Assembly (NCBI GenBank): GCA_045579705.1
Contig: JAZNMP010000010.1
Location: forward strand, 1 to 39,403
DNA length: 39,403 nt
Reading direction: 5' to 3'
DNA from: Lachnocurva sp045579705
GTDB taxonomy: Bacteria; Bacillota; Clostridia; Lachnospirales; Lachnospiraceae
Shown here: piece after piece, positions 26,568-35,540 of the stretch
Position numbering within the stretch: position 1 is the stretch's first letter
How the letters are laid out: each line of letters opens with the position of its first letter
Notes under the pieces: model-generated
What the model saw: only the letters and a program-made list of their open reading frames with translations
The model's database searches: none
Told to the model about the DNA's origin: nothing
Position numbers and translations under genes: made by a program

Positions 26568-27431
26568 ATGTTCGGATATATTTCGCCAAAAGAGAAAGAA
26601 TTATCCAAAGAAGAATATGGAGTCTATAAAGGATATTATTGTGGTCTTTGTCATGCCTTAAAGGGAAAGGTAGGAAACAAAGGTCCTTTTTTACTCGCAA
26701 ATGATATGACATTTTTGGCATTGATACTTTCTGGTTTATATGAGCCGGATGAGAAGTATCGTTCTATCAAATGTCTCATACATCCTATAGGCAGAAAATC
26801 TCTCGTTAAGAGTGAGATCATAGATTATGTAGCAGATATGAATCTGATTTTGAGTTACTATAATCTGATTGATAATTACAACGATGAGAAAGCGATTCTT
26901 TCAAAGTCGCTTGCCGATTCTATTAAGGAAGATGTAAATCAAATTTGCGAAAGATATCCTAGACAGGTTAATTCCATGATGGATGCTCTGGCTAAGCTAG
27001 AGGAAGCAGAACATTGTAAGGAAGAGAATCTGTCCTTGGTGGCTAATTTTTCCGGAATGATGGTAGAGGAAATCTTTGCTTACTATGATGACGATATTTG
27101 GTCTGAGGACCTGCGAGAGATAGGTTTTTATATCGGAAAGTTTGTATACTTGATGGATGCATACGAAGATATAAACCGTGATATAAAGAAACAGAATTAT
27201 AACCCGTTGGTTTATTCCGATATGTCGGACAAAAACTGTTTTGAGACATCTTTTAGGCAGTTACTGGAGACTCAGCTAGTTGAGTGTACGGAAATATTTG
27301 AAAGAATGCCGATCCTGAAGAATGCAAATATCATTCGAAATATCTTATATAAAGGTGTTTGGACAAAGTACGACAAACTCTTCCATAAGAGAAATCATGG
27401 TGAGCTACAACTTAAGGAAAAAGCAATTTGA
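26568..27431 (+). CDS. DUF5685-like protein
   Basis: A 287-residue soluble protein of unknown function. The N-terminus MFGYISPKEKELSKEEYGVY followed by YYCGLCHALK matches my recollection of the DUF5685 family, which is common in Clostridia. The rest is largely helical, with acidic motifs (DAYEDINRDIKKQNYNP, near 197-213) and an early lone DMTFLALILSGL segment. The all-helical pattern with DxxxD-like acid clusters is loosely like isoprenoid synthase folds, which is only a suggestion. It has its own promoter and sits 14 bases before a J-domain-like gene, its usual partner. Confidence 0.75.
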   Translation: MFGYISPKEKELSKEEYGVYKGYYCGLCHALKGKVGNKGPFLLANDMTFLALILSGLYEPDEKYRSIKCLIHPIGRKSLVKSEIIDYVADMNLILSYYNLIDNYNDEKAILSKSLADSIKEDVNQICERYPRQVNSMMDALAKLEEAEHCKEENLSLVANFSGMMVEEIFAYYDDDIWSEDLREIGFYIGKFVYLMDAYEDINRDIKKQNYNPLVYSDMSDKNCFETSFRQLLETQLVECTEIFERMPILKNANIIRNILYKGVWTKYDKLFHKRNHGELQLKEKAI

Positions 27432-27445
27432 TATAGGAGTGTAAT

Positions 27446-27754
27446 ATGGATCCATATATTGAGTTGGGGATTAAATATGATGCTAGCATAGAAGAGATTA
27501 AGAGAGCGTATAGAAAGCTCTGTGATACATATGCTATAGATTTAAAGGATTCTGTTTTAAGGCAGGAAGCTGAGGAGAGTTTGAAGAGAGTTCATAAAGC
27601 CTACGATATGCTTATGAAGAAGAGACTCAGATTCCATAGGAGAAATTCTAGAAAGATTAGACGTGAAGCTAACAGTAAGGTAGAGACAGGAATTGAAATG
27701 CCAAAGAAGTCAGTCTTTAGATTATTCTTCGAATTGATTCAGAAGAAGGTGTGA
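27446..27754 (+). CDS. J-domain-like protein without the HPD motif
   Basis: A 102-residue protein. Residues 1-60 follow the J-domain pattern (PYIELGIKYDASIEEIKRAY, then helix III VHKAYDMLMKK), but the invariant HPD loop that activates Hsp70 reads AID in the segment TYAIDL. It should therefore not stimulate DnaK. The C-terminal 40 residues are very basic (KKRLRFHRRNSRKIRRE). The ATG has ATAGGAGTG upstream. It is paired with the DUF5685-like gene, so the two products may work together. Confidence 0.78.
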   Translation: MDPYIELGIKYDASIEEIKRAYRKLCDTYAIDLKDSVLRQEAEESLKRVHKAYDMLMKKRLRFHRRNSRKIRREANSKVETGIEMPKKSVFRLFFELIQKKV

Positions 27755-27759
27755 TATAT

Positions 27760-27804
27760 AAAAAGTCATTCAGATTTCGAGATTGAAATCCGAATGACTT
27801 TTTT
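27760..27804. terminator. Bidirectional terminator
   Basis: AAAAAGTCATTC...GATTTC (27760-27778) pairs with GAAATC...GAATGACTTTTTT (27785-27804), giving about 18 base pairs with A residues on one side and T residues on the other. It can end transcription of the J-domain-like gene (plus) and of pyrBI (minus). Confidence 0.9.
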
Positions 27805-27826
27805 CTATATAAGTTTGTTGCCGTAT

Positions 27827-28252
27827 CTATCTGGAATACTTCTCTTCGCAATACTTGCAGCGGTAAACTTCGTTCTCTTTGTCAGCGAGGAAGAATACCT
27901 GGTCGAGTTCCTGCTCAGTAGTAGTGATACATCTAGGGTTCTTGCAGGAGATGACGTTTGTTACAAGTTTTGGGAGATGTAGAGATTTCTTTTCTATAAT
28001 CTTCTCATCTTTGATGATGTCGACAGTGATATTGTGGTCGATGAAACCGAGCACGTCGAGATTGATAGTGCCGATAGGACATTCAATCTTTAGCATATCT
28101 TTCTTGCCGAGTTTGTTACTATGCACGTTCATGATGATCGCGATAGTGCAGTCGAGTTCGTCGAGCTTCAAATCACGGTAGACTTTTTCAGCCGTACCTG
28201 CTTTGATATGGTCGAGAACATATCCTTCATGGATTCCGCTTATATTTAGCAT
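27827..28252 (-). CDS. pyrI: Aspartate carbamoyltransferase regulatory chain
   Basis: The 141-residue regulatory subunit binds nucleotides and joins the catalytic trimers of aspartate carbamoyltransferase. The C-terminal zinc site is intact, with four cysteines in CKNPRC and CKYC. The N-terminal allosteric domain begins MLNISGIHEGYVLDHI, close to the family pattern, with IDHI-like features. It lies 56 bases downstream of pyrB on the minus strand and ends near the shared terminator. Its presence predicts that the enzyme here is feedback-controlled, unlike the unregulated Bacillus enzyme. Confidence 0.95.
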   Translation of the reverse strand: MLNISGIHEGYVLDHIKAGTAEKVYRDLKLDELDCTIAIIMNVHSNKLGKKDMLKIECPIGTINLDVLGFIDHNITVDIIKDEKIIEKKSLHLPKLVTNVISCKNPRCITTTEQELDQVFFLADKENEVYRCKYCEEKYSR

Positions 28253-28308
28253 GTCTTATCCTTTCTGTATTTCTTGGTTTTAATGTGTTTCGTTTAGTTT
28301 AGCTTAGT

Positions 28309-29235
28309 TTAGAATGCTTTGAACTCTGTCTCTAGCAGCGTCAGAATCAACGCCATACGAATGTAAACTCCCTTTTCAGCCTGCTTGAAGTAGTTTGCAC
28401 GTGGGTCTTTATCTACAGCCGTACTGATTTCGTTTACTCGTGGAAGAGGATGAAGCACCATCATCTTTTCCTTTGCGAGACTCATCTTCTCAGGATCGAG
28501 GATATAGAAACCTCTCATACGGATGTATTCTTCTTCGTTAAAGAAACGTTCTCTCTGGATACGTGTCATATAGAGAATATCTAGTTTTGGCATTGCTTCC
28601 TCTAGGGAAACGACTTCTTCGAATGGGATGTTGTTCTTCTTCAGAACATCTTCACGAATGTAATCTGGAATCTTTAATTCTTCTGGTGAAATGAGAATAA
28701 AACGAATATTAGAATAACGAGCGAGAGCTGTTATCAATGAGTGAACGGTACGACCAAATTTAAGGTCACCACATAAACCAATAGTTAGATTTTCAAGTTT
28801 TCCTGTAAGGGAACGAATAGTGTGTAAATCAGTAAGAGTTTGTGTTGGATGCTGATGACCACCATCGCCTGCATTAATGACTGGAACGTCGGAATTTATA
28901 GAGGCTACGAGTGGAGCTCCTTCTTTAGGATGACGAATAGCAACGATATTAGCATAAGCGCCCATAACCTTTATGGTATCGGAAACACTTTCGCCTTTAG
29001 CTGCTGAAGATGAACCAGCTTCAGAGAAACCAAGAACAGAACCGCCGAGACGTAACATAGCGGATTCAAAAGATAATCTGGTTCGTGTACTAGGTTCGTA
29101 AAAACAAGTTGCAAGTCTCATACCATCGCAAGCATGAGCATACTTCTGTGGGTTTTTCTCGATATCATCTCCGAGATCCATAAGCTTTTCAAGCTCGTCT
29201 ACAGAGAAGTCGAGAGGACTCATTAGGTGTCGCAT
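28309..29235 (-). CDS. pyrB: Aspartate carbamoyltransferase catalytic chain
   Basis: This enzyme forms N-carbamoyl-aspartate from carbamoyl phosphate and aspartate, the first committed step of pyrimidine synthesis. Motifs are the carbamoyl-phosphate loop STRTRLSFE, then SxxxKGES (SSAAKGES), and the active-site GDGGHQHPTQTL. I start it at the ATG reading from 29235, with AAGGAGG four bases upstream, giving 308 residues; an in-frame start 36 bases earlier lacks a site. It is transcribed divergently from priA, and pyrI follows. I saw no convincing attenuator or PyrR-binding structure in the 130 bases upstream. Confidence 0.97.
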   Translation of the reverse strand: MRHLMSPLDFSVDELEKLMDLGDDIEKNPQKYAHACDGMRLATCFYEPSTRTRLSFESAMLRLGGSVLGFSEAGSSSAAKGESVSDTIKVMGAYANIVAIRHPKEGAPLVASINSDVPVINAGDGGHQHPTQTLTDLHTIRSLTGKLENLTIGLCGDLKFGRTVHSLITALARYSNIRFILISPEELKIPDYIREDVLKKNNIPFEEVVSLEEAMPKLDILYMTRIQRERFFNEEEYIRMRGFYILDPEKMSLAKEKMMVLHPLPRVNEISTAVDKDPRANYFKQAEKGVYIRMALILTLLETEFKAF

Positions 29236-29316
29236 ACTTCCTCCTTCATGTAAGCTATTTAATTTTATCACGACTAAATATAAGGGAATAAAAAAACAAA
29301 ATCAAGAGGAAATTTC

Positions 29317-29325
29317 TGTTATAAT
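29317..29325 (+). promoter_or_regulatory. Extended -10 promoter of priA
   Basis: TGTTATAAT (TG at 29317-29318, TATAAT at 29320-29325) is a full extended -10 element with no good -35 box. It lies 43 bases before the TTG start of priA. Confidence 0.6.
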
Positions 29326-29367
29326 GTTTTTTAACGTGAGCAAAATTATGTAACTAAGGAGCAAGTA

Positions 29368-31596
29368 TTGTACGCAGATATTATCGTAGATATTACGCTT
29401 GAAAAACTTAATCATACTTTCCAATACGCCGTTCCAGTCGATATGGAGGATAGAATAGCCATCGGTCTGCTGGTTTCGATTCCTTTCGGAAACAGAGTCA
29501 CAAATGGTGTAGTTATAGGTTTATCTTCCGAGCCTAAATATGATCCGGCAAAGATAAAGGAGATAAAGGCTCTGTCGAAGGAGGTACCTCCAAATCGTGA
29601 TTTGGTAGAACTCGCTGTCTGGATGAGTGACTATTTCGGCGCTACTTTGAATCAGTGCCTAAAGACGACTCTTCCCCTTCGGAAAAAAGCAAAACCAAAG
29701 GAGAGAAAGATAGTAACTCTGAGCGACGATGAGACTTTGGTTCAGGAATACTATAATAAGCTCGTCACCAGAAAGAATCATTCTGTCGGAAAGGAGAGAT
29801 TACTGAGAGAACTCATGGAGGAGAAGGAAATCCCTTGGGATGTCCTCATAGATAAACTTCATGTAGATTCCAGTCATATCCGTTCACTCGAGAAAGACAG
29901 AATAGTAAACATATCCCAAGTCAGAGTCTTTAGAGGCTCTGTAAACTATGGAGCAAAGTCGGAAGTTAATTTTGAACTTAATAATTCCCAAAAGGCTGCT
30001 TATGAGACTTTCTGTGAGAATAGAAAGCAGGGAATTCATAAGCCTTATTTACTGTATGGTGTGACCGGAAGTGGAAAGACAGAAGTGTATCTGTCCATGA
30101 TTGAAGAGGTGCTTTCAGAGGGTAAACAGGCTATAGTTTTGATTCCTGAAATAGCACTTACATATCAGACGGTTATGAGATTCTATAACCGCTTCGGCGA
30201 TGTGGTTTCTTTTATAAATTCAAAGATGTCAGAGGGTGAGAAGCAGGATCAGATAGACAGAGCTGTGTCTGGTGACTGTAAGATTATGATAGGACCTCGT
30301 TCTGCGCTATTCACACCTTTTTCAAATTTAGGACTTATAATCATCGATGAGGAACATGAGAACTCCTATAAGAGCGAGAGTGCTCCTAGATATCATGCAG
30401 TTCCTACAGCTATTGAGAGAGCGAGAATAAATGGATGTGATATAGTTCTGGGAAGTGCAACACCTAGTGTTGAGACCTATTATAACGCTGAATGCGGAAA
30501 TTATATCATGCTTAAACTTCCGGACAGAGTAATGGATAGATCTATGGCGCAGACTGAAATCGTAGATTTAGGACAGGAACTTCGAAGAGGTAATCGTTCT
30601 ATGTTCAGTCGACGACTGGTTGAGCTGATGCAGGATAGACTGGATCATCATGAACAGATTATGTTGTTCTTAAATCGAAGAGGTATGATGGGTTCAGTGT
30701 CCTGTCGTATGTGCGGTACTGTACTAAAATGTCCGCATTGTGATGTCTCCATGTCTCTTCATAGGGATAGAATGCTTCACTGCCATTACTGCGGTACGAA
30801 ACTTCCGAAACCGCAGGAGTGTCCGAAATGTCATTCTAAGATGATAGGAACGATGAAAGCCGGAACCGAGGCAGTTGAGATGGGTGTTCGGAAACTTTTT
30901 CCGGAGGCGAAGGTGCTTCGAATGGATGCCGATACTACGCGCGAAAAGGCAGGCCATGAGAAGATTTTGTCAGCTTTTTCCGATGGAGAGGCTGATATCC
31001 TGATCGGAACGCAGATGATTGTAAAGGGCCACGACTTCCCGAATGTAACTCTGATGGGAGTGCTGGCTGCGGATCTCTCACTAAATGTTTCTAACTTTAG
31101 AGCTTCGGAGAATACGTTTGACCTGCTGGTTCAGGCGGCTGGTCGTGCCGGTCGAGGTGACAGAGTTGGAAATGTGGTTATTCAGACTTACCAGACGGAT
31201 CACTATGCTATAGAGAGTTCGGCTAAACAGAGCTATGAGGAGTTCTACGACAGTGAAGTTATGTTTAGAAGAGTAGGAGCATATCCACCTTTTGGACATC
31301 TGCTTAAGATCTTGATTGAATGTAAAAATGAAAACAGGATTGAATATTTTGCGAATGGACTTGCTGAGTATATTCGAGGAGCGATTGATGGAGATGAGTT
31401 ATTTGAGAAGACTAAAGTCTTAGGACCCGAGGATGATTATCCGAAGAAACTAAATGACATCTACAGAAAGACGCTCTATTTAAAAGACAGAAATTATGAT
31501 AGACTTATCAAAGCTAAGAGGTTGATTTCGGAGAACTGGAATCAGCTCGATGGCGCGAACTTTGTAAATATTTGGTTTGATTATGACCCACTATAG
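29368..31596 (+). CDS. priA: Primosomal replication restart helicase PriA
   Basis: A 742-residue 3'-5' helicase that reloads DnaB at stalled forks. After the N-terminal DNA-binding part (about 1-105), the helicase core has Walker A GVTGSGKTEVYL (near 230), the DEEH box IIIDEEHENSYKSE (near 325) and the GSATPSVE motif. A two-zinc insert has eight cysteines in CRMC, CPHC, CHYC and CPKC arrangement (about 449-490). Motifs V and VI (GTQMIVKGHDFPNV; QAAGRAGRG) follow. The start is TTG 29368 behind AAGGAG. def follows after 23 bases. Confidence 0.97.
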   Translation: MYADIIVDITLEKLNHTFQYAVPVDMEDRIAIGLLVSIPFGNRVTNGVVIGLSSEPKYDPAKIKEIKALSKEVPPNRDLVELAVWMSDYFGATLNQCLKTTLPLRKKAKPKERKIVTLSDDETLVQEYYNKLVTRKNHSVGKERLLRELMEEKEIPWDVLIDKLHVDSSHIRSLEKDRIVNISQVRVFRGSVNYGAKSEVNFELNNSQKAAYETFCENRKQGIHKPYLLYGVTGSGKTEVYLSMIEEVLSEGKQAIVLIPEIALTYQTVMRFYNRFGDVVSFINSKMSEGEKQDQIDRAVSGDCKIMIGPRSALFTPFSNLGLIIIDEEHENSYKSESAPRYHAVPTAIERARINGCDIVLGSATPSVETYYNAECGNYIMLKLPDRVMDRSMAQTEIVDLGQELRRGNRSMFSRRLVELMQDRLDHHEQIMLFLNRRGMMGSVSCRMCGTVLKCPHCDVSMSLHRDRMLHCHYCGTKLPKPQECPKCHSKMIGTMKAGTEAVEMGVRKLFPEAKVLRMDADTTREKAGHEKILSAFSDGEADILIGTQMIVKGHDFPNVTLMGVLAADLSLNVSNFRASENTFDLLVQAAGRAGRGDRVGNVVIQTYQTDHYAIESSAKQSYEEFYDSEVMFRRVGAYPPFGHLLKILIECKNENRIEYFANGLAEYIRGAIDGDELFEKTKVLGPEDDYPKKLNDIYRKTLYLKDRNYDRLIKAKRLISENWNQLDGANFVNIWFDYDPL

Positions 31597-31619
31597 AATA
31601 GATTAGAAAGAGGTTTAAT

Positions 31620-32114
31620 ATGGCACTTAGAAATTTGAGAATCGAAGGCGATGAAATTCTGGGAAAGGTTAGCCGCCCAGTTACAGAGATGAAGGATAGA
31701 TACCAGGAACTAATTGACGATATGCTTGAGACTATGTACGAAAGTGAAGGTGTAGGCCTCGCTGCTGTACAGGTTGGTGTGCTTCGTCGAATCGTAGTAA
31801 TCGATGTAGGAGAGGGACCTGTAGTTCTCATCAACCCTGAAATCATCGAAGCAGATGGTGAGCAGACAGGATCTGAAGGTTGCCTTTCAGTTCCAGGTAA
31901 GGTCGGAATCGTAACTCGCCCTAACCATGTAAAGGTTAGAGCTCTCGACCGTGATATGAAAGAGTTTGAATTCGAAGCAGAAGGCTTCTTTGCTCGTGCT
32001 TGCTGCCACGAACTCGACCACCTCGACGGACATCTCTATGTAGAGAAAGTAGAGGGTGACCTCGTCGATGTATCCGATCTCGAAGATGAAGATGAAGAAG
32101 ATTTTGAAGAGTAA
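31620..32114 (+). CDS. def: Peptide deformylase
   Basis: This enzyme removes the formyl group from new proteins. All three family motifs are present in 164 residues: GVGLAAVQVG (near 42-51), EGCLSVPG (near 88-95) and the metal-binding HELDHLDG (near 131-138). The C-terminus is a very acidic tail (DVSDLEDEDEEDFEE). ATG 31620 has AAAGAGG upstream. In many Firmicutes priA-def is followed by fmt, but here cas9 begins 37 bases downstream and no fmt is in view. No terminator separates the two. Confidence 0.96.
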   Translation: MALRNLRIEGDEILGKVSRPVTEMKDRYQELIDDMLETMYESEGVGLAAVQVGVLRRIVVIDVGEGPVVLINPEIIEADGEQTGSEGCLSVPGKVGIVTRPNHVKVRALDRDMKEFEFEAEGFFARACCHELDHLDGHLYVEKVEGDLVDVSDLEDEDEEDFEE

Positions 32115-32151
32115 TTAAAGCTTTTTGATTAGAGTATAAAGGGAGGTTTTT

Positions 32152-35100
32152 ATGGGGTATAAAGTTGGATTAGATTTAGGAATTGCTTCAGTTGGATGGG
32201 CAGTAGTAAATGACGATTATGAGGTTATTGAATCTGGATCAAATATATTTCCAGCAGCTGAAGCGTCAGAGAATGTCATACGACGTGGCTTTCGACAGGG
32301 TAGGAGGCTAACTAGACGTCGTAGAACTAGACTATCTGATTTTAAGAAACTTTGGATTAAATATGGATTTACAGTTCCTGTAGACAATAGTACAGATGTC
32401 CTTGTTTTAAAGAATAAAGGGCTGACTGAAAAATTATCAAAAGATGAAATTTACGATGTTCTTTTAAATGATTTGAAACACAGGGGAATCACATATCTCG
32501 ATGATGTTGATGAAGTTGGAACTTCTGACTACTCAAAGAGTATAGCTAGAAATGAAGAAGAGTTAAGAGTAAAATTTCCATGTCAAATTCAGCTAGATAG
32601 ATTATTGAAATATGGAGCTTATAGAGGAAATATTACTATAGTGGAAGATGGTGAACCGCTTACACTTAGAAATGTATTCACTAAATCTGCTTATGAGAAA
32701 GAGGTGAAAGCTTTTCTCGATAAGCAGAGTAGTTTTGATACAAGAATTTCAGCTGATTTTATTCATGAGTATATGGAGATTTTTTCCAGAAAGAGAGAAT
32801 ACTATGAAGGACCTGGAAATGAGCTTTCTAGAACTGATTATGGCAAATACACAACTGAAGTTGGAGATGATGGAAAGTATATAACTGTAGATAATATTTT
32901 TGATAAATTAATCGGAAAGTGTAGTATCAATCCATCCGAACGAAGAGCAGCTGGAGCTTCGTATACTGCACAGGAGTTTAACGTTCTTAATGATTTGAAT
33001 AATTTGAAGATTGAATCGGATTCCAAATTTGTATTTGATGGAAAACTGACAGAAGAAACAAAACGTGAGATTATTTCTAGAATTAAGACTGCGAAAACTG
33101 TTAGTGTTCCAAAGATAATAAAGGATGTAATCAAGGATAAAAACTGTATTATCAGTGGCGCTAGAATAGATAAGAATGATAAAGAAATCTATCATTCCTT
33201 TGAAGCGTACAATAAACTTCGCAGAGAACTGGAAAAGGTGGGCTTTGATATCAATGATTTGTCTACAGATGAATTGGATAATATAGGTGATGTGCTGACT
33301 TTAAATACTGATAAAGAATCTATCCTAAAAGGATTAAAGAGAAATAATATTTCTTTATCTGATGAAGTTGTGGAATGTTTGATCAAGGTTAGAAAGAATA
33401 ATTCATCACTATTTAGTAAATGGCAATCCTTTGGTTATACGATTATGAAGGAGCTTATTCCAGAGTTATATCTACAACCAAAGAATCAGATGCAGTTGCT
33501 TACAAATATGGGTTATATGAAGCCCAATAAAGAAAGATTTGCAGAATATAAGGCTATTCCAGCTGAGATCATTACAGAGGAAATCTATAATCCTGTAGTG
33601 TCAAAGACCGTTCGTATTACAGTTAGAATTATAAATGCTCTGATAAAAAAATACGGAGAGCTTGATGAAATTGTGATAGAGATGCCTCGTGATAAGAATA
33701 CTGATGAGGAAAAAGCACGTATAAAAAAAGAACAGAGGAATAACGAAAATGAGCTAAAAAATATTATTGCTCGTATTAAATCTGAATATGGACGTGTTAT
33801 TACAGAACAGGATTACAGGAAGCAGAATAAGCTTGTTTTGAAGTTGAAACTATGGAATGAGCAGGGAGGAGTATGTCCTTACTCCGGAAAAACTATAAGA
33901 ATCGACGATTTGTTAGATAATCCAGATTTATTTGAAATTGATCATATTATTCCTTTGTCGATTTCTTATGATGATAGCAGATCTAACAAAGTATTGGTGT
34001 ATTCGACTGAGAACCAGAATAAGGGAAATCGAACTCCTTTTTCATATTTGTCTAGTTTAAATCGTGAATGGGATTTCGATAACTATATGGATTTTGTATT
34101 AAAGACATATAGTGATAATTCAAAGAGAAAGAAGAGGGATAATCTACTCTATTCCGACGATATCACAAAGATTGATGTCCTGAAGGGATTTGTTGATAGA
34201 AATATTAATGATACGAGATATGCTTCAAAGGTTGTACTAAATTCTCTTAAGGATTATTTTGGTGCAAAGGAAGCGAAGACAAAGATAAAGGTTATTAGGG
34301 GTAGTTTTACTCATCAGATGAGAGAGAATCTTCGTCTTCAGAAGAATAGAGATGAATCATATGTTCATCATGCAGTTGATGCTATGCTTATAGCTTTTTC
34401 ACAGATGGGATATGAAGCCTGGCATAAGCTTATTTCAGCATATATCGATTATGATGGAGAAGAATATGTAGATAAGGCTGCGTATGAGAAATTACTTCTG
34501 GATGATAAAGCTTATAAGGATGCGCTTTATCAAGCTAAGTGGGTAAAGATAAAGACAAACATTCAGAAAGCTGCAGCAAAGAATAAATATTGGTACCAGG
34601 TGAACAAGAAATGCAATAGAGCTTTGTGTAATCAGACTATCTATGGTACCAGAAATATAGATGGCAAGGTTTGTAAGATAAGCAAATTAGACATCAGAAC
34701 TGACGATGGAGTAAAGAAGTTTAAGAATATTTATTCTAAGAATCCGGATAGGTTTTTGATGGCTAGAAATGATCCAAGGACTTTTGAGTTTATTTCTGAT
34801 ATTTGGGAAAAATATGCAGATGCAAAGAATCCTTTCCTTCAGTATGAGCAGGAAAATGATGATGTTATTCGTAAGTACTCCAAAAAGGGAAATGGACCCA
34901 AAATCACACATCTTAAGTATGAGGATGGAGAAGTTGGTAGTTGTATAGATATTTCTCATAAGTATGGATTTGAGAAAGGAAGTAGGAAGGTAATCTTAGA
35001 TTCATTGAATCCATACCGTATGGATGTGTATTATAAACCGGTTGAAGAAAAGTATTACTTGATAGGTGTAAAGCAGTCTGACATAAAGTGTGAAGGTGAT

Positions 35101-35466
35101 AAGTATATAATTGATAAGGAGAAGTATACAGAAACACTAATCAATGAAAAGATGCTTAAGCTGGGCCAGACTATGGATGATTTACAGAGTTTAGGATATG
35201 AGTATAGACTAACGTTCTATAAAGAAGATATAATTGAGTATGAGAAAGACGAAAAAATATACACAGAGAGATTTTTGTCTAGAACTATGCCTAAAGCGTG
35301 TAATTATATAGAGACTAAACCAGTTGATGCACCTAAATTTGAAAAGCAGAATTTGGTTGGTTTATCTAAGACTAAATGTATTAGAAAGATTGTCACGGAT
35401 GTTTTGGGAAATAGGTTTTATGTGGATAAAATGAAATTTTCCTTAGTTGTAGATAGCAATCGATAA
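32152..35466 (+). CDS. cas9: Cas9 endonuclease, type II-A, S. thermophilus CRISPR1 type
   Basis: The RNA-guided DNA nuclease of the CRISPR system, 1104 residues. It aligns by eye along most of its length with the compact St1Cas9 (for example FPAAEASENVIRRGFRQGRR, YEGPGNELSRTDYGKY, YIRKYSKKGNGP-like VIRKYSKKGNGP). Catalytic residues are intact: RuvC D8 (GLDLGIASVGWA), E510 (VIEMPRD), H740 and D743 (HHAVDA); HNH D597-H598 (EIDHIIPLS), N612 and N621. An arginine-rich bridge helix spans about 45-62. The C-terminal PAM-reading part also resembles St1Cas9 but differs in detail, so the PAM cannot be deduced. ATG 32152 has GGGAGG upstream. The upstream gap to def shows no clear promoter. Confidence 0.97.
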   Translation: MGYKVGLDLGIASVGWAVVNDDYEVIESGSNIFPAAEASENVIRRGFRQGRRLTRRRRTRLSDFKKLWIKYGFTVPVDNSTDVLVLKNKGLTEKLSKDEIYDVLLNDLKHRGITYLDDVDEVGTSDYSKSIARNEEELRVKFPCQIQLDRLLKYGAYRGNITIVEDGEPLTLRNVFTKSAYEKEVKAFLDKQSSFDTRISADFIHEYMEIFSRKREYYEGPGNELSRTDYGKYTTEVGDDGKYITVDNIFDKLIGKCSINPSERRAAGASYTAQEFNVLNDLNNLKIESDSKFVFDGKLTEETKREIISRIKTAKTVSVPKIIKDVIKDKNCIISGARIDKNDKEIYHSFEAYNKLRRELEKVGFDINDLSTDELDNIGDVLTLNTDKESILKGLKRNNISLSDEVVECLIKVRKNNSSLFSKWQSFGYTIMKELIPELYLQPKNQMQLLTNMGYMKPNKERFAEYKAIPAEIITEEIYNPVVSKTVRITVRIINALIKKYGELDEIVIEMPRDKNTDEEKARIKKEQRNNENELKNIIARIKSEYGRVITEQDYRKQNKLVLKLKLWNEQGGVCPYSGKTIRIDDLLDNPDLFEIDHIIPLSISYDDSRSNKVLVYSTENQNKGNRTPFSYLSSLNREWDFDNYMDFVLKTYSDNSKRKKRDNLLYSDDITKIDVLKGFVDRNINDTRYASKVVLNSLKDYFGAKEAKTKIKVIRGSFTHQMRENLRLQKNRDESYVHHAVDAMLIAFSQMGYEAWHKLISAYIDYDGEEYVDKAAYEKLLLDDKAYKDALYQAKWVKIKTNIQKAAAKNKYWYQVNKKCNRALCNQTIYGTRNIDGKVCKISKLDIRTDDGVKKFKNIYSKNPDRFLMARNDPRTFEFISDIWEKYADAKNPFLQYEQENDDVIRKYSKKGNGPKITHLKYEDGEVGSCIDISHKYGFEKGSRKVILDSLNPYRMDVYYKPVEEKYYLIGVKQSDIKCEGDKYIIDKEKYTETLINEKMLKLGQTMDDLQSLGYEYRLTFYKEDIIEYEKDEKIYTERFLSRTMPKACNYIETKPVDAPKFEKQNLVGLSKTKCIRKIVTDVLGNRFYVDKMKFSLVVDSNR

Positions 35467-35540
35467 AAGGTGATTTTTGCAAAGGGGGATTATAATTTGG
35501 GGTTATAAAGCTATATCATGGCACCGATATTCAAAGTGCG

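Noticed and set aside
29236..29316. Attenuator for pyrBI
   Set aside because: No hairpin with a T run was found on the minus strand between the divergent promoters and pyrB.
32120..32145. GATTAGA before cas9 as a repeat-derived element
   Set aside because: Only seven bases match the repeat, which is expected by chance in such A/T-rich DNA.
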